This document shows positions 10,190 through 20,853 of a DNA stretch of 64,000 nucleotides, piece after piece. Below the pieces are notes generated by a model, which was not told the origin of the DNA, ran no database searches, and saw only the letters and a program-made list of their open reading frames with translations. The position numbers were made by a program, and so were the translations under genes. The DNA is from Planctomycetota bacterium (lineage in GTDB: Bacteria; Planctomycetota; Phycisphaerae; Phycisphaerales; UBA1924). Position 1 is the stretch's first letter; the number at the start of each line of letters is the position of its first letter. The stretch covers positions 62,001-126,000 of the forward strand of contig JAFLCN010000005.1 in the NCBI GenBank assembly GCA_017303555.1, given 5' to 3'.

Positions 10190-11530
10190 TCACGGGAAGA
10201 TGCCGCGCTCGGCGTACACCTGCTCGATCCGCCGCAACGCCACCGCGTACGCGGCGTCGCGCCAGCCGAGCGACTTGTCGGCCGCCATCTCCTTGACACG
10301 GGCGTAGGCCCGTTCGAGGATCTCGCGCAGCCTTTGATCGACCTCCGCGGCGCTCCACGCGGCTCCGCCCCGGTTCTGGAGCCACTCGAAGTAACTGACG
10401 ATCACGCCTCCGGCATTGCAGAGCACGTCCGGCAGCACGGCGATGCCCCGCTCTCGGAGCACGATGTCGCCCTCGCTGGTTGTCGGGCCGTTGGCGCCCT
10501 CTGCCACGAGCCGGACCTTGAGCAGGCGCGCCGTCTCGCCCGTCACTTGGTTCTCCAGGGCGGCCGGGACAAAGACGTCCGCCTGCACTTCGAAGAACGC
10601 CTCACGCGAGATCGCTTGTGCGCCCGGGAAGCCCGCGACCCCACCGGTCGTCTTGACGTGCTCAGCGAGCGCATCGGCGTCGAGTCCTTCCGCGGTGTAC
10701 GACCTGATCGCCCCCGTCACATCCTGCGCGGCGAGCAGCTTCGCGCCCTTGTCCTTCAGGATGCGAGCCGCCCATGAACCGACCTTGCCGAAGCCCTGGA
10801 CGGTGTAGGAAAGGTCGGCGACCTTGCAGCGTTGGTCCTGCGCCCAGCACTCGATGAGGTCGACCACGCCCTGCCCGGTCGCCTTTTCACGCCCGACCGA
10901 TCCGCCGGCGCTCACCGGTTTGCCGGTGACGACGGAGAGAGCGCGGTAGCGTTCCTGCGGCGGCAGCGTCGCGGCGTAGGTATCCACGATCCACGCCATC
11001 GTTCGGGCATCGGTGCCGACGTCCGGCGCGGGCACGTCATAGCCCGGCCCGATGTTCGCGCCCAGCGCGTACACGAACCGCCGCGTCATCCGCTCAACCT
11101 CGCGCCGGCTGAGCGTCGCGGGATCGACCTGCACGCCGCCCTTGCCGCCGCCGAAGGGAATGTCCACCAGCGCGCACTTGATCGTCATCCAGGCCGCGAG
11201 GGCCCGGACCTCGTCCAGGCTCACGTCGGGGTGGTAGCGGATGCCTCCCTTGAATGGGCCGAGGACATTGTTGTGCTGCACGCGGTAGCCGGAGAACATT
11301 TCGATGCGCCCATCGTCCATGCGCACGGGGAAGTTGACGCCCACCTCGCAGGCGGGAGAGGAGAGGATCTTGCGGACCTCGGGCGCGAGGCCGACGGCCT
11401 CGGCTGCGCGGTCCATCTGCTCGCGGACGCGCTGAAACAGTCGTGGCTGATCCGTGGAGCGCAGAGACGCAGGCGCGATGGGTGCGGTCTTGATCGGTTC
11501 GAGCGTGGCGGTGCCGTTGGTTCTGGACAT
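10190..11530 (-). CDS. gdhA: Glutamate (Glu/Leu/Phe/Val) dehydrogenase
   Basis: A 446-residue NAD(P)-dependent dehydrogenase interconverting glutamate with 2-oxoglutarate and ammonium. The dimerisation domain contains MFSGYRVQHNNVLGPFKGGIRYHPDV and the substrate site PFGGGKGGV with the catalytic lysine; the Rossmann domain has VQGFGKVGSWAA and the conserved PAALENQ and AEGANGPTT segments. Length is normal for bacterial GDH of about 420-450 residues. The ATG at 11530 has GGAG upstream. It is the first gene of a seven-gene run and lies directly behind a sigma-54 promoter and an NtrC/histidine kinase pair, which points to nitrogen or energy control. Cofactor preference cannot be read confidently. 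Confidence 0.95.
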   Translation of the reverse strand: MSRTNGTATLEPIKTAPIAPASLRSTDQPRLFQRVREQMDRAAEAVGLAPEVRKILSSPACEVGVNFPVRMDDGRIEMFSGYRVQHNNVLGPFKGGIRYHPDVSLDEVRALAAWMTIKCALVDIPFGGGKGGVQVDPATLSRREVERMTRRFVYALGANIGPGYDVPAPDVGTDARTMAWIVDTYAATLPPQERYRALSVVTGKPVSAGGSVGREKATGQGVVDLIECWAQDQRCKVADLSYTVQGFGKVGSWAARILKDKGAKLLAAQDVTGAIRSYTAEGLDADALAEHVKTTGGVAGFPGAQAISREAFFEVQADVFVPAALENQVTGETARLLKVRLVAEGANGPTTSEGDIVLRERGIAVLPDVLCNAGGVIVSYFEWLQNRGGAAWSAAEVDQRLREILERAYARVKEMAADKSLGWRDAAYAVALRRIEQVYAERGIFP

Positions 11531-11565
11531 GGTGGTGTTACTCCGAGTTGGAACGATGGACCTAT

Positions 11566-11581
11566 GGCAACCCGCGTGCCA
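11566..11581 (-). promoter_or_regulatory. Sigma-54 (-24/-12) promoter of gdhA operon
   Basis: The minus strand reads TGGCACGCGGGTTGCC, a full match to TGGCACG-N4-TTGC with correct GG-to-GC spacing. Transcription should start near 11555, giving a leader of about 25 nt before the gdhA ATG. The adjacent gene for an NtrC-type activator (11736-13115) supports it. Confidence 0.85.
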
Positions 11582-11633
11582 ACGCGATATCCCGCACCAC
11601 GCTGCGGGAACGCGGTTTCAGCGGCGTCCTGCG

Positions 11634-11668
11634 CGGGGTGTTTCGCCCCGGCGGGGTGATTTGCCCCG
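11634..11668. promoter_or_regulatory. Two tandem 17-bp dyads, candidate activator (UAS) sites
   Basis: CGGGGTGTTTCGCCCCG (11634-11650) and CGGGGTGATTTGCCCCG (11652-11668) differ at 2 of 17 positions. Each is an imperfect palindrome. Their centres lie about 87 and 105 bp upstream of the predicted gdhA start, the usual place for NtrC-family enhancer sites. They could alternatively form RNA hairpins behind the regulator gene. Confidence 0.55.
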
Positions 11669-11698
11669 CGCCGAGCGAGCCTCAGGCTCTTCGGGGAC

Positions 11699-11723
11699 CC
11701 CCGCCCATCGAGTGCGGGCGGGG
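11699..11723 (-). terminator. Hairpin behind the NtrC-type regulator gene
   Basis: CCCCGCCC (minus, 11723-11716) pairs with GGGCGGGG (11706-11699) over a 9-nt loop, 12 nt past the regulator stop. There is no T-run, so termination would be weak or Rho-assisted. Confidence 0.4.
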
Positions 11724-11735
11724 ACTACATAGCGA

Positions 11736-13115
11736 TCACGCTGTTTCTGAGGCGGGCCCAACCCGAGTGTCCGCCTTGAGCTTCTCGCGCAGGGACTTGC
11801 GGTCGATTCCCAGAAGTTCAGCCGCCTTCGTCTTGTTCCCGCCAACACTCTCAAGCACGGCGCGGATGTGGTCCAGCTCGACCTCACGCAGCGTTCGTTG
11901 TAGAGCGCCAGGCGTTCCGATCGGCGGCGGCGATGCCGGCGAGGTGGTGTATCGCATCACCGTCGGCAGGTCCACGGTGTCGATCACTCCCGCATCCGCA
12001 AAGATCACGAGGCGCTGGGCGAGATTCTGAAGCTCTCGTACGTTGCCGGGCCAGGAGTAACGCCGCAGCGCGTCGAGCGCGGCGTCCGTGACCCGGGGCG
12101 CCGGCGCTGAACTCTGCTCCGCCGCCGCCGCCAGAAAGTGCCGCAGGAGCAGGACGACGTCGCCGTCGCGCTCACGCAGCGGCGGCATTTCGATGGGGAG
12201 GACGTGGAGCCGGAAGAAGAGGTCCTCGCGGAACTTGCCCTCGCGGGCGAGGCCTTCCAGGTCCTTGTTCGTCGCGGCGATGACTCGCACATCCACCGTC
12301 CGCGGCTGATCCGCGCCCACCGCTTGCACCGTCTTCTCTTGCAGCACACGCAGCAGCTTGGCCTGCGCGATCGGCGAGAGCTCCGCAACCTCGTCCAGGA
12401 ACAGCGTCCCTCCGTCGGCAGCGACAAAGAAGCCCTGGCGAGTGGTCGTCGCGCCGGTGAACGCGCCTTTGGTGTGCCCGAACAACTCGCTCTCGATCAG
12501 CGACTCGGGGATTGCCGCGCAGTTGACCGCGAGAAAGGGTGCGGAGGCGCGGGCGCCTCGGTAGTGGATCGCCCGCCCGACAAGCTCCTTGCCGGTCCCG
12601 CTCTCCCCGGTGATGAGCACGGGCACACCGGCGCCCGCGGCGCGAGAGACCAGGCGATAGACCCGTTGCATCGCCGGCGACGTCCCGATCAGCCCATCCG
12701 GGGCTTCGACCATGCCCGGTGCATCGATCTCACGTCTCAGCCGCACCTTGTCGAGCGTGCTGCGGACCGCGTGCATCAGCTCTTCATCGGAGAACGGCTT
12801 GGGGAGATAGTCGTCCACCCCTTCGCGCATCGCGGAGACGGCGCCGCCCACCGTGGCGAAGCCGGTGACCATGATGACGCCGGTGCCGCGGCGATGGTCG
12901 CGCACGTGGCGGACCAGTTCCATGCCGTTCGCGCCGGGCATGCGCAGGTCCGTCACGACCAGGTCGATGGGCGTGCGGTCGAGCACGCCGATGGCCGCGG
13001 CGACGCTGGCCGCCGAATGGACCTCGTGCCCGTCCGCGCGCAGGTTGCGCTCCAGCACCTCGCGTGTCGTGGGCGAATCGTCCACCACCAGGATGCGGGC
13101 CGCGTCGGTCGTCAC
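11736..13115 (-). CDS. Sigma-54-dependent response regulator, NtrC family
   Basis: A 459-residue three-domain activator. The receiver (about 8-120) has acidic D12/D13 and phosphorylation site D56 (VVTDLRMPG). The AAA+ domain (about 143-385) has Walker A GESGTGKE, the sigma-54-contacting loop GAFTGA, and Walker [10 protein letters not shown]. The C-terminal Fis-type HTH (about 420-450) reads [22 protein letters not shown]. All motifs needed to activate sigma-54 RNA polymerase are intact. It is separated by only 9 bp from the kinase gene upstream and reads toward the sigma-54 promoter of gdhA, its most likely target. Start at 13115 gives a normal receiver N-terminus. Confidence 0.95.
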   Translation of the reverse strand: MTTDAARILVVDDSPTTREVLERNLRADGHEVHSAASVAAAIGVLDRTPIDLVVTDLRMPGANGMELVRHVRDHRRGTGVIMVTGFATVGGAVSAMREGVDDYLPKPFSDEELMHAVRSTLDKVRLRREIDAPGMVEAPDGLIGTSPAMQRVYRLVSRAAGAGVPVLITGESGTGKELVGRAIHYRGARASAPFLAVNCAAIPESLIESELFGHTKGAFTGATTTRQGFFVAADGGTLFLDEVAELSPIAQAKLLRVLQEKTVQAVGADQPRTVDVRVIAATNKDLEGLAREGKFREDLFFRLHVLPIEMPPLRERDGDVVLLLRHFLAAAAEQSSAPAPRVTDAALDALRRYSWPGNVRELQNLAQRLVIFADAGVIDTVDLPTVMRYTTSPASPPPIGTPGALQRTLREVELDHIRAVLESVGGNKTKAAELLGIDRKSLREKLKADTRVGPASETA

Positions 13116-13124
13116 GCCATGACT

Positions 13125-14366
<1,242 letters not shown>

Positions 14367-14547
14367 CGTCGCCGTATCCTCAACCTGAGCACCGCAGTTT
14401 CCCGCATCGCTGAGACCGCCCCTCGGCGGACCCGACGAGCACCGGCGGGGGCCCCGGTCCGTAGAAGCCCCATCGCACCACGAGTGTAGAAGGAACTCCA
14501 GCGACCGTGGCCAACGACCCGCACGAACGCAACGCGGGTGCGTGCGC

Positions 14548-16755
14548 TCACGCCTTCCGCAACCGCAGCGCGTTGAACACCACCGAGACGGAACTCAGAC
14601 TCATCGCCAGCGCGGCGAACATGGGAGACAGCAGCACGCCGAAGGCCGGGTACAGGATGCCCGCGGCGATGGGCACGCCCAGGGCGTTGTAGATCAGGGC
14701 GAAGACCAGGTTCTGCTTCATGTTAGCGACGGTGGCCTGCGAGAGCTGGCGTGCCCGCGCGATGCCTCGCAAGTCGCCCTTGACCAGCGTCACGTGCCCG
14801 CTGTTCATCGCCACATCGGTGCCAGTCCCCATTGCTATCCCGACATTGGCGCGGGCTAGCGCCGGGGCGTCGTTGATGCCATCGCCTGCCATCGCGACGC
14901 GATGCCCTTTGCTTTGGAGCGACGCGACGAGATCGACCTTGTCTTGCGGGCGGACCTCGCCGTGAACCTCGTCGATCCCAAGCTGTTTGGCGACCGCCTG
15001 CGCGGTCGTGAGCCCGTCGCCGGTCGCCATGACGATGCGGATACCGGCACGGTGGAGCTGCTCGATCGCCTCGGGCGTCGACTCTTTCACCGGATCGGCC
15101 GCGGCCACGAGCCCCGCGGCGCGGCCGTCGATGGCAACAAAGACCACCGACGCTCCCTGGGATCGCCGCTCCTCGGCGAGCGACCGGAGCGCCGCAACGT
15201 CCACGCCCAGTTCCTGCATGAGCGCTGTGTTCCCCAAGGCGATGCGCTTCCCATCCACGCGGCCGCGGACACCGATCCCCGTGCCCGACTCGAACTCCTC
15301 TGCCTTGCTCAGAGATAGCCCGCGCCGGCGGGCCTCGGTGACGAACGCCTCCGCCAGCGGGTGCTCGCTCCCCTGGTCGAGGCTCGCGGTCAGCCGCAGG
15401 ACCTCTTCCTCTGTGAAGCCTGAGCCGGGCGCCGCAGCCACGCTGTGGAAGGCGGGCTTGCCGACGGTCAGCGTCCCGGTCTTGTCCACGATGAGCGTGT
15501 CGATCGTCCGCAACGCCTCGATCGCCTCGGCGTCGCGGAAGAGGATACCCGAGGTGGCCCCGCGGCCCGTGGCGACCATGATTGACATCGGGGTGGCCAG
15601 GCCCAGCGCGCACGGGCATGCGATGATGAGCACGGCTACGGCGTTGAGCAGCGCGTAGGTGCAGCGCGGCTCGGGTCCGAAGACGCCCCACACCACGACC
15701 GTGATCACTGCGATGGCGAGCACGGCCAGTACGAACCAGAACGACACCAGATCCGCCAGCCGCTGCATCGGGGCGCGCGAGCGCTGGGCCTGAGCGACCA
15801 TCTGCACGATCTGCGAGAGCACGGTCTGGGCGCCGACCTTCTCGGCCCGCATCACCAGGCTCCCGCCGCCGTTGATGGTGGCGCCGATGAGCCGTCCTCC
15901 GGGTTCCTTTTCCACGGGCATCGGCTCGCCGGTCAGCATCGACTCATCCACGGTCGATCGTCCCTCGATGACCACGCCGTCCACGGGCACCTTCTCGCCG
16001 GGGCGGACGCGGAGCAGGTCGCCGATGTGTACATGAGTCAGCGGCACATCCTCCTCCGCGCCATCGGCGCCGATGCGCCGGGCCGTCTTGGGCGCGAGCC
16101 CAAGCAGAGACTTGATCGCCGCGGAGGTCTGCGACCGCGCCCGGAGTTCGAGGATCTGGCCGAGGAGCGTCAGCGAGACGATCACCGCCGCGGCCTCGTA
16201 GTAGACACCGACGCGACCGTGCGCCTCGAAGCCCGCGGGGAACCAGCCGGGAACCAGCGTGGCGGCCAGGCTGTAGAGGAACGCGGCCCCCACGCCGGTG
16301 CCGATGAGCGTCCACATGTTGGGGCTGAGTCGGCGGATGGAATCGGCCCAGCGCACGAAGAACGGCCACCCGGCCCAGAAGACAATCGGGATGGTGAGGA
16401 CCAGCTCGATCCAGGTGCGGGCCGTCGCCGAAAGCCAGGGCACATAGTGGCCCGCCATGCCCAGGAACGCCACCACGATCGTCAGCGGGAGCGTCCACCA
16501 GAAGCGCCGCGTGAAACTCACGAGTTCAGGGTCTGGCCCCTCCTCCAGCGAGGGCATGAGCGGTTCGAGGGACATCCCACAGATGGGACAGTTGCCCGGA
16601 ACGCTTTGCCGGATCTGCGGGTGCATGGGGCAGGTGTACGTGGACGAGTCCTGCCCATCCTGTGCGGATGACGGTCCCGAGCCATGCTTGCCGTAGTGGG
16701 AGTGGAGCATGTCACCGTGGCCCTCCCGCTGCGTGTGTTCGTGTTGGTGGACCAT
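14548..16755 (-). CDS. copA: Copper-type P1B ATPase with heavy-metal-binding N-terminus
   Basis: A 735-residue heavy-metal exporter of the inner membrane. Residues 1-30 are His-rich; 41-64 form a small heavy-metal-binding domain with two Cys pairs ([15 protein letters not shown]) in place of the usual HMA domain. Then come paired membrane helices, the actuator loop TGEP (about 275), the transport motif CPC at 380-382 (P1B-1, Cu+/Ag+ type), the phosphorylation site DKTGT with D424, GDGINDAP, and a C-terminal membrane pair with [16 protein letters not shown]. Start 16755 follows AAAGGAG; an upstream in-frame ATG at 16818 lacks support. Copper specificity rests on the CPC class and general similarity. 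Confidence 0.92.
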   Translation of the reverse strand: MVHQHEHTQREGHGDMLHSHYGKHGSGPSSAQDGQDSSTYTCPMHPQIRQSVPGNCPICGMSLEPLMPSLEEGPDPELVSFTRRFWWTLPLTIVVAFLGMAGHYVPWLSATARTWIELVLTIPIVFWAGWPFFVRWADSIRRLSPNMWTLIGTGVGAAFLYSLAATLVPGWFPAGFEAHGRVGVYYEAAAVIVSLTLLGQILELRARSQTSAAIKSLLGLAPKTARRIGADGAEEDVPLTHVHIGDLLRVRPGEKVPVDGVVIEGRSTVDESMLTGEPMPVEKEPGGRLIGATINGGGSLVMRAEKVGAQTVLSQIVQMVAQAQRSRAPMQRLADLVSFWFVLAVLAIAVITVVVWGVFGPEPRCTYALLNAVAVLIIACPCALGLATPMSIMVATGRGATSGILFRDAEAIEALRTIDTLIVDKTGTLTVGKPAFHSVAAAPGSGFTEEEVLRLTASLDQGSEHPLAEAFVTEARRRGLSLSKAEEFESGTGIGVRGRVDGKRIALGNTALMQELGVDVAALRSLAEERRSQGASVVFVAIDGRAAGLVAAADPVKESTPEAIEQLHRAGIRIVMATGDGLTTAQAVAKQLGIDEVHGEVRPQDKVDLVASLQSKGHRVAMAGDGINDAPALARANVGIAMGTGTDVAMNSGHVTLVKGDLRGIARARQLSQATVANMKQNLVFALIYNALGVPIAAGILYPAFGVLLSPMFAALAMSLSSVSVVFNALRLRKA

Positions 16756-16843
16756 TCGACTTGCTCCTTTCAGCGCTCGGGATGGGTTCCTCGCTACGGC
16801 CAGAAACGACGGGCTCAAGCTCCCGCACCAGGCGCCGCTCTAA

Positions 16844-18382
16844 CTATCCCAGCACCCACGGCAACACCCAGAAATATCCCGCCATGAGCACGCCCACGGC
16901 GATCAGCGAGACGAGCAGGCCGACGCGGATCATGTCGCGCGACGAAACGAGCCCGGTTGCGTACGCCATCGCGTTGGGGGGCGTCGAGATCGGCATCGAG
17001 ACCGCGAAACTCACCGTGAGTCCGGCGAGTACCGCCAGACGGGTGGCGCGCCCCACGGTCTCCGCGTCCGCGCCGTCGGCGGCGGCGCCCGCCGCGCCTC
17101 CGGTGGAGAGCACGATCGCCAGCGGCACGAGGATGGTCGCCGCGGCGGTGTTGCTCATGAAGGTGGCGAAGACCATCCCGCCCCCGATGACCATGAGTGC
17201 CAGCGCCCAACCGTGCGCATCGCGCAACAGCGGCAGCCCGCCGACGTACTCCAGCACGCCCGTCAAATGTAATCCATGCCCGAGCGCGAGACCGCCCCAC
17301 ATGAGCAGGAGCACATCCCAGTCGATCGCCCGCACGTCGCGCCGGTCGAGCACACCCACCGCCGCCAGCAGCGTGGCCGCGATCAACGCCACCGCGGCGT
17401 CATCGACACCGTGCCACGTCCCGCTCATCCACGCCAGCACAGCGCCGACGATAACCACAACCGTGACCCACGCTCGCCACGAGAGGCGGCTCGGGGCGCC
17501 CTCGGCCCCGCCGCTACCGTCGCCCCCCCCGCCCCCACCCAGCGATGCGACCGACGGTGGAAGCGAGCTGCGCGGGAGGGGGGGCGGACGCAGCACCGCG
17601 CACAGCAGGCCACCGGTGATCACCAGCATCCCGACCGAGAGCGGGGCCGCCATCAGCACCCACTGCACAAAGCTGATATGGACCCCGATCGCCTGCAACT
17701 GCGAGATGGTGATCGCGTTGGGCGGCGTGCTCACCGGCGTCATGAACCCGCCGATGCTCGCCCCGAACGAGACGGCGAGCACCACCGCCGACGCGAGCTG
17801 CCGCGGCGTCGCCGGATCGCGCACCAGCGGCGTCACGATCGCCAGCATCATCGCGGCCGTCGCCGTGTTGCTGATGAAGACCGACAGGAACCCGGTCGTC
17901 AGGATGACGGCCATGACCAATTGGTACGAGTCGCCCACGAACGGGCGCAGCAGTCGCGACGCGATGGCACGGTCCAATCCATGCTTCCGTACCGCCGCGG
18001 CGAGCAGGAAACCGCCCAGGAAGAGGATCACTGTGCTCGATGCGAATGGTTCGAAGAACTGTGTGTAACTGAGGTCGCCCGTGCTCGCGAGCCCGCCGCC
18101 CCCTCCGGCGACTCCCTCCCCGCTCCGGCGCGCGAGCAGGAGCACCTCCAGACCAACAACGCTCAACGATGCGGCGAAGAGCGGGATCGCCTCGGTCGCC
18201 CACAGCACCGCGGCGAATAACGCGATCGCGACGCACCGCCGCCCCAGTTCCCCCATGTCATGCGGCAGCGCGAGATACACGAGCACAGCGGCCAGGCCCG
18301 ACGCCACAAGCACGAGCACCCGCGATCGCCGTGTGGCCGTGACCGCGGGCGATGCCGATGATGGTGGCGTGGTGACGGTCAT
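16844..18382 (-). CDS. SLC13/DASS-family Na+-coupled anion or dicarboxylate transporter
   Basis: A 512-residue inner-membrane carrier with the inverted-repeat layout of the SLC13/DASS family. The two signature loops are present: FISNTATAAMMLAI with STPPNAI in the first half, and FMSNTAAATILVPLAIV with STPPNAMAYATG in the second. A Gly-rich cytoplasmic stretch (GGGGGGDGSGG) lies between the halves. Substrates of the family include C4-dicarboxylates, citrate, sulfate or phosphate; I cannot choose. Its ATG (18382) overlaps the NhaA stop by ATGA, so both transporters are co-translated and may share use of the Na+ gradient. Confidence 0.88.
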   Translation of the reverse strand: MTVTTPPSSASPAVTATRRSRVLVLVASGLAAVLVYLALPHDMGELGRRCVAIALFAAVLWATEAIPLFAASLSVVGLEVLLLARRSGEGVAGGGGGLASTGDLSYTQFFEPFASSTVILFLGGFLLAAAVRKHGLDRAIASRLLRPFVGDSYQLVMAVILTTGFLSVFISNTATAAMMLAIVTPLVRDPATPRQLASAVVLAVSFGASIGGFMTPVSTPPNAITISQLQAIGVHISFVQWVLMAAPLSVGMLVITGGLLCAVLRPPPLPRSSLPPSVASLGGGGGGDGSGGAEGAPSRLSWRAWVTVVVIVGAVLAWMSGTWHGVDDAAVALIAATLLAAVGVLDRRDVRAIDWDVLLLMWGGLALGHGLHLTGVLEYVGGLPLLRDAHGWALALMVIGGGMVFATFMSNTAAATILVPLAIVLSTGGAAGAAADGADAETVGRATRLAVLAGLTVSFAVSMPISTPPNAMAYATGLVSSRDMIRVGLLVSLIAVGVLMAGYFWVLPWVLG

Positions 18383-20190
18383 ATGGGGTGCCGGCGCTGC
18401 GGAAGAAGGATGAGCGTTCCCGCCACCGCGGCGACGAGCGACGCAATGAAGATGCCGATCTTCGCGGCGGCGTAGTCGTCGGCGTCGGGGAAGGCCTGCC
18501 CGGCGATGAAAAGCGACATGGTGAAACCGATCCCGCCCAGCGCTCCCGCACCCGCGAGCTGCCGCCACGAGTAGGCGTCGGGCTTGGCCGCGATGCCGCT
18601 CCGCGCCGCGAGCCACGCGGCCCCGATGATCCCGACGGGCTTTCCGATGACCAGCCCCAAGGCGATAGCGGACATCAGTCGGCCCTGTCCGTCGAACACA
18701 GCAGCGGACCACACGACGCCCGCGTTCGCCATCGCAAAGATCGGCAGCGCCACGTAGCTCGACCAAGGCTCGACAGTCCGAAGAAGCTTGTCGGCGGGCG
18801 ACTCGAGTCGGCCGTGGATGGCGTCCAGCGCCCGAAGCGCCGGCTCGGAAGGCCCGGATCGCATCGCTTCGCTCGCGCGGCTGTCCTCGGCGTGAATAAT
18901 CGCCCCGGCCTGCACCAGGAGCGCCTTAAGGTTCGCGGGCGGCCGGGTCGGGATGAGCACCGCCATGATCACGGCCGCGAGCGTCGCGTGCAGCCCGGCC
19001 TCGTGAAGGACGAACCAGAGGACGACCGCGAAGACCGCGTACGGCAGGGGGTTGTACACGCCTCCGCGGTTGAGGGCTACTACGCACGCCGTCACCACGC
19101 CGCCCGCGACCAAGTACGCGGCGCTGATCTCGCCGCTGTAGAAGACCGCGATGAGCAGGATCGCCACGATGTCGTCAATGATGACCGCCGCGGTAAGGAA
19201 CACGCGCAGCTCGATCGGCACGCGCCGGCCCAGAAGCACGATCAGCGCGACGGCAAAGGCCGTGTCTGTCCCGATCGGGATACCCCATCCGTGCCGAAGG
19301 TGCGGCGGCGCGATCGCCGCATAGATAACTGCGGGCAGCATGATCCCGCCGAACGCGGCGATCACCGGGAGCGCCCCGGACCGGAACGATGCCAGGTGGC
19401 CGACGGTGAACTCGCGCTTGATCTCCAACCCGACCACGAAAAAGAACACGGACAGCAGCCCGTGGTTGACCCAATGCAGGATCGAGTGGGTGAAGTCCCA
19501 CCCCCCGACTCGAAACCCCAACGGTGCCTCCCACAACGCGATGAACTGTGGACCAAGCGCAGTGTTGCTCAGCACCAGCGCCAGTAGCGTCGCCAGCCCC
19601 AACAGAAGCCCGGATCCCGGACCCCAATGAACGAACTTGAACGCCGCGGTCTGGATGCGGTGGCCCAGGGGCGCCAGCATCGCATCGGCCAGGGAGCTCT
19701 CGTCCCAGGTGCCGCTGTAGCGCCGGCCGTTAATGAAGAATGTTGGCGATGCGACGGCGCCGCTGCGGCGTGCGCTGTCGATGTCCTCACGCACGCGAAT
19801 GGCGGCGGGGTCGCCCTCCTCCCTAAACGACGCATCCACGACGTGCTCTCTCGCGGCCTGATCGATATCGGCGTCCGAGAGCGTCGGCCCAAGTTCCATG
19901 AACTTCTCGTGGACCTCCCAGAACCTGCCTGTGGAGGCGGCGATGCGCTCGGCCACCTGGGCGGCCCGGATCGCGCTGGGCTTGCCATCGACGGGCAGAT
20001 GCCGGAACACGTAGCGCATCCGATCACCGAAGCGACCCCGCAGGTTCTCGACCACCGCGTGCACGGCGCGGCAGCGGAAGTCGGCATAGCTGCCGTACTG
20101 CACGAGCGTCAACTCAGCATTCGCAAGACCGAGAATGTGGTCGCGGTTAGGGTCAACTGCAGGGTTCAACGGATCGGATCTCTGGTTCAT
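18379..20190 (-). CDS. nhaA: Thioredoxin-like domain fused to NhaA Na+/H+ antiporter
   Basis: A 603-residue fusion. Residues about 15-175 form a DsbA/thioredoxin-like domain, but the usual CPYC site is degenerate (DFRCRAV: C40 without the second cysteine); the later SPTFFINGRRY cis-Pro loop is kept. From about 180 onward is a full NhaA with VNHGLLSVFFFVVGLEIKRE, PIGTDTAFAVAL, the essential aspartate pair in IIDDIVAI, and GGIGFTMSLFIA. NhaA expels Na+ in exchange for H+ for pH and salt homeostasis. DsbA-NhaA fusions are known in several phyla. With one cysteine the front domain may be structural or glutathione-linked rather than a dithiol oxidoreductase. Confidence 0.93.
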   Translation of the reverse strand: MNQRSDPLNPAVDPNRDHILGLANAELTLVQYGSYADFRCRAVHAVVENLRGRFGDRMRYVFRHLPVDGKPSAIRAAQVAERIAASTGRFWEVHEKFMELGPTLSDADIDQAAREHVVDASFREEGDPAAIRVREDIDSARRSGAVASPTFFINGRRYSGTWDESSLADAMLAPLGHRIQTAAFKFVHWGPGSGLLLGLATLLALVLSNTALGPQFIALWEAPLGFRVGGWDFTHSILHWVNHGLLSVFFFVVGLEIKREFTVGHLASFRSGALPVIAAFGGIMLPAVIYAAIAPPHLRHGWGIPIGTDTAFAVALIVLLGRRVPIELRVFLTAAVIIDDIVAILLIAVFYSGEISAAYLVAGGVVTACVVALNRGGVYNPLPYAVFAVVLWFVLHEAGLHATLAAVIMAVLIPTRPPANLKALLVQAGAIIHAEDSRASEAMRSGPSEPALRALDAIHGRLESPADKLLRTVEPWSSYVALPIFAMANAGVVWSAAVFDGQGRLMSAIALGLVIGKPVGIIGAAWLAARSGIAAKPDAYSWRQLAGAGALGGIGFTMSLFIAGQAFPDADDYAAAKIGIFIASLVAAVAGTLILLPQRRHPI

Positions 20191-20337
20191 GGCGGCTCAC
20201 GAGCTGGTCTCACAAGGAGGAGAGTGTCTTCTTCATGGTGCTCTTCTCGATTCTATTCGCCGCTGCCCCGAACCGGGCTCGCCCACGGTCAGCAATGCAT
20301 CCGGTACCCCAGCCTCACCCCCGCGGCGATCGTGCCA

Positions 20338-20853
20338 TCATGGAGCTGGGCGAGCGGCATCGGCGACTCGGATGTCGTCGATCGTGTAGAAGCACTGAGG
20401 ATCAAGCTCGCGTGCCGCGCGGATTACTCGCTGCGACCTGTTCCGACGCACTTGTACGAACAGCATGGTCACGGGGCCGTCTCGCCCCTCGCCCTCAAAC
20501 TTGGTGACAACGAAGCCCGCTTGGCGGAGCGCGTCGAACATCGCCGCGCCCTCACGCGTGAACACGCGGACGACATGGTCTCCAAATGGCAGCCAGCGAA
20601 GGAGCGTCACCCCGACGTAGTTGCCTGTCGCAGCGCCGACCGCGAACGCGATGCCGTATACGGGCTCTGTCCGAATGTGGGCAATCACGGCGGACACCGC
20701 AAACACCCATATCGTGATCTCGAACAAACCGAAGAGCCACGACCATCCACGGTGTCCGCTGACCACGGCGACCGTGCGCAAGGCTCCCAACGACACGTCG
20801 CCGATGCGGGCCAAAATGATGACAAGACAGCCGAGGACGAGACTCCAGGTCAT
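20338..20853 (-). CDS. DUF5698/DUF2179 membrane protein (UPF0316-like)
   Basis: A 171-residue inner-membrane protein. Three N-terminal hydrophobic helices carry ARIGDVSLGALRTVAVVSGHRGWSW-type sequence typical of DUF5698, followed by a cytoplasmic DUF2179-like domain (GREGAAMF-like loop reading TREGAAMFDALRQAGF, then QVRRNRSQRVIRAARELDPQCFYTIDDIR). DUF2179 domains are thought to bind small ligands; function is unproven. The ATG overlaps the stop of the upstream frameshifted gene (ATGA, 20850-20853). Confidence 0.8.
   Translation of the reverse strand: MTWSLVLGCLVIILARIGDVSLGALRTVAVVSGHRGWSWLFGLFEITIWVFAVSAVIAHIRTEPVYGIAFAVGAATGNYVGVTLLRWLPFGDHVVRVFTREGAAMFDALRQAGFVVTKFEGEGRDGPVTMLFVQVRRNRSQRVIRAARELDPQCFYTIDDIRVADAARPAP

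Noticed and set aside
11591..11608. CCCGCA-N6-TGCGGG hairpin just upstream of the gdhA promoter, as a separate regulatory site
   Set aside because: Short, GC-only stem; similar ones are frequent here and it has no partner copy.
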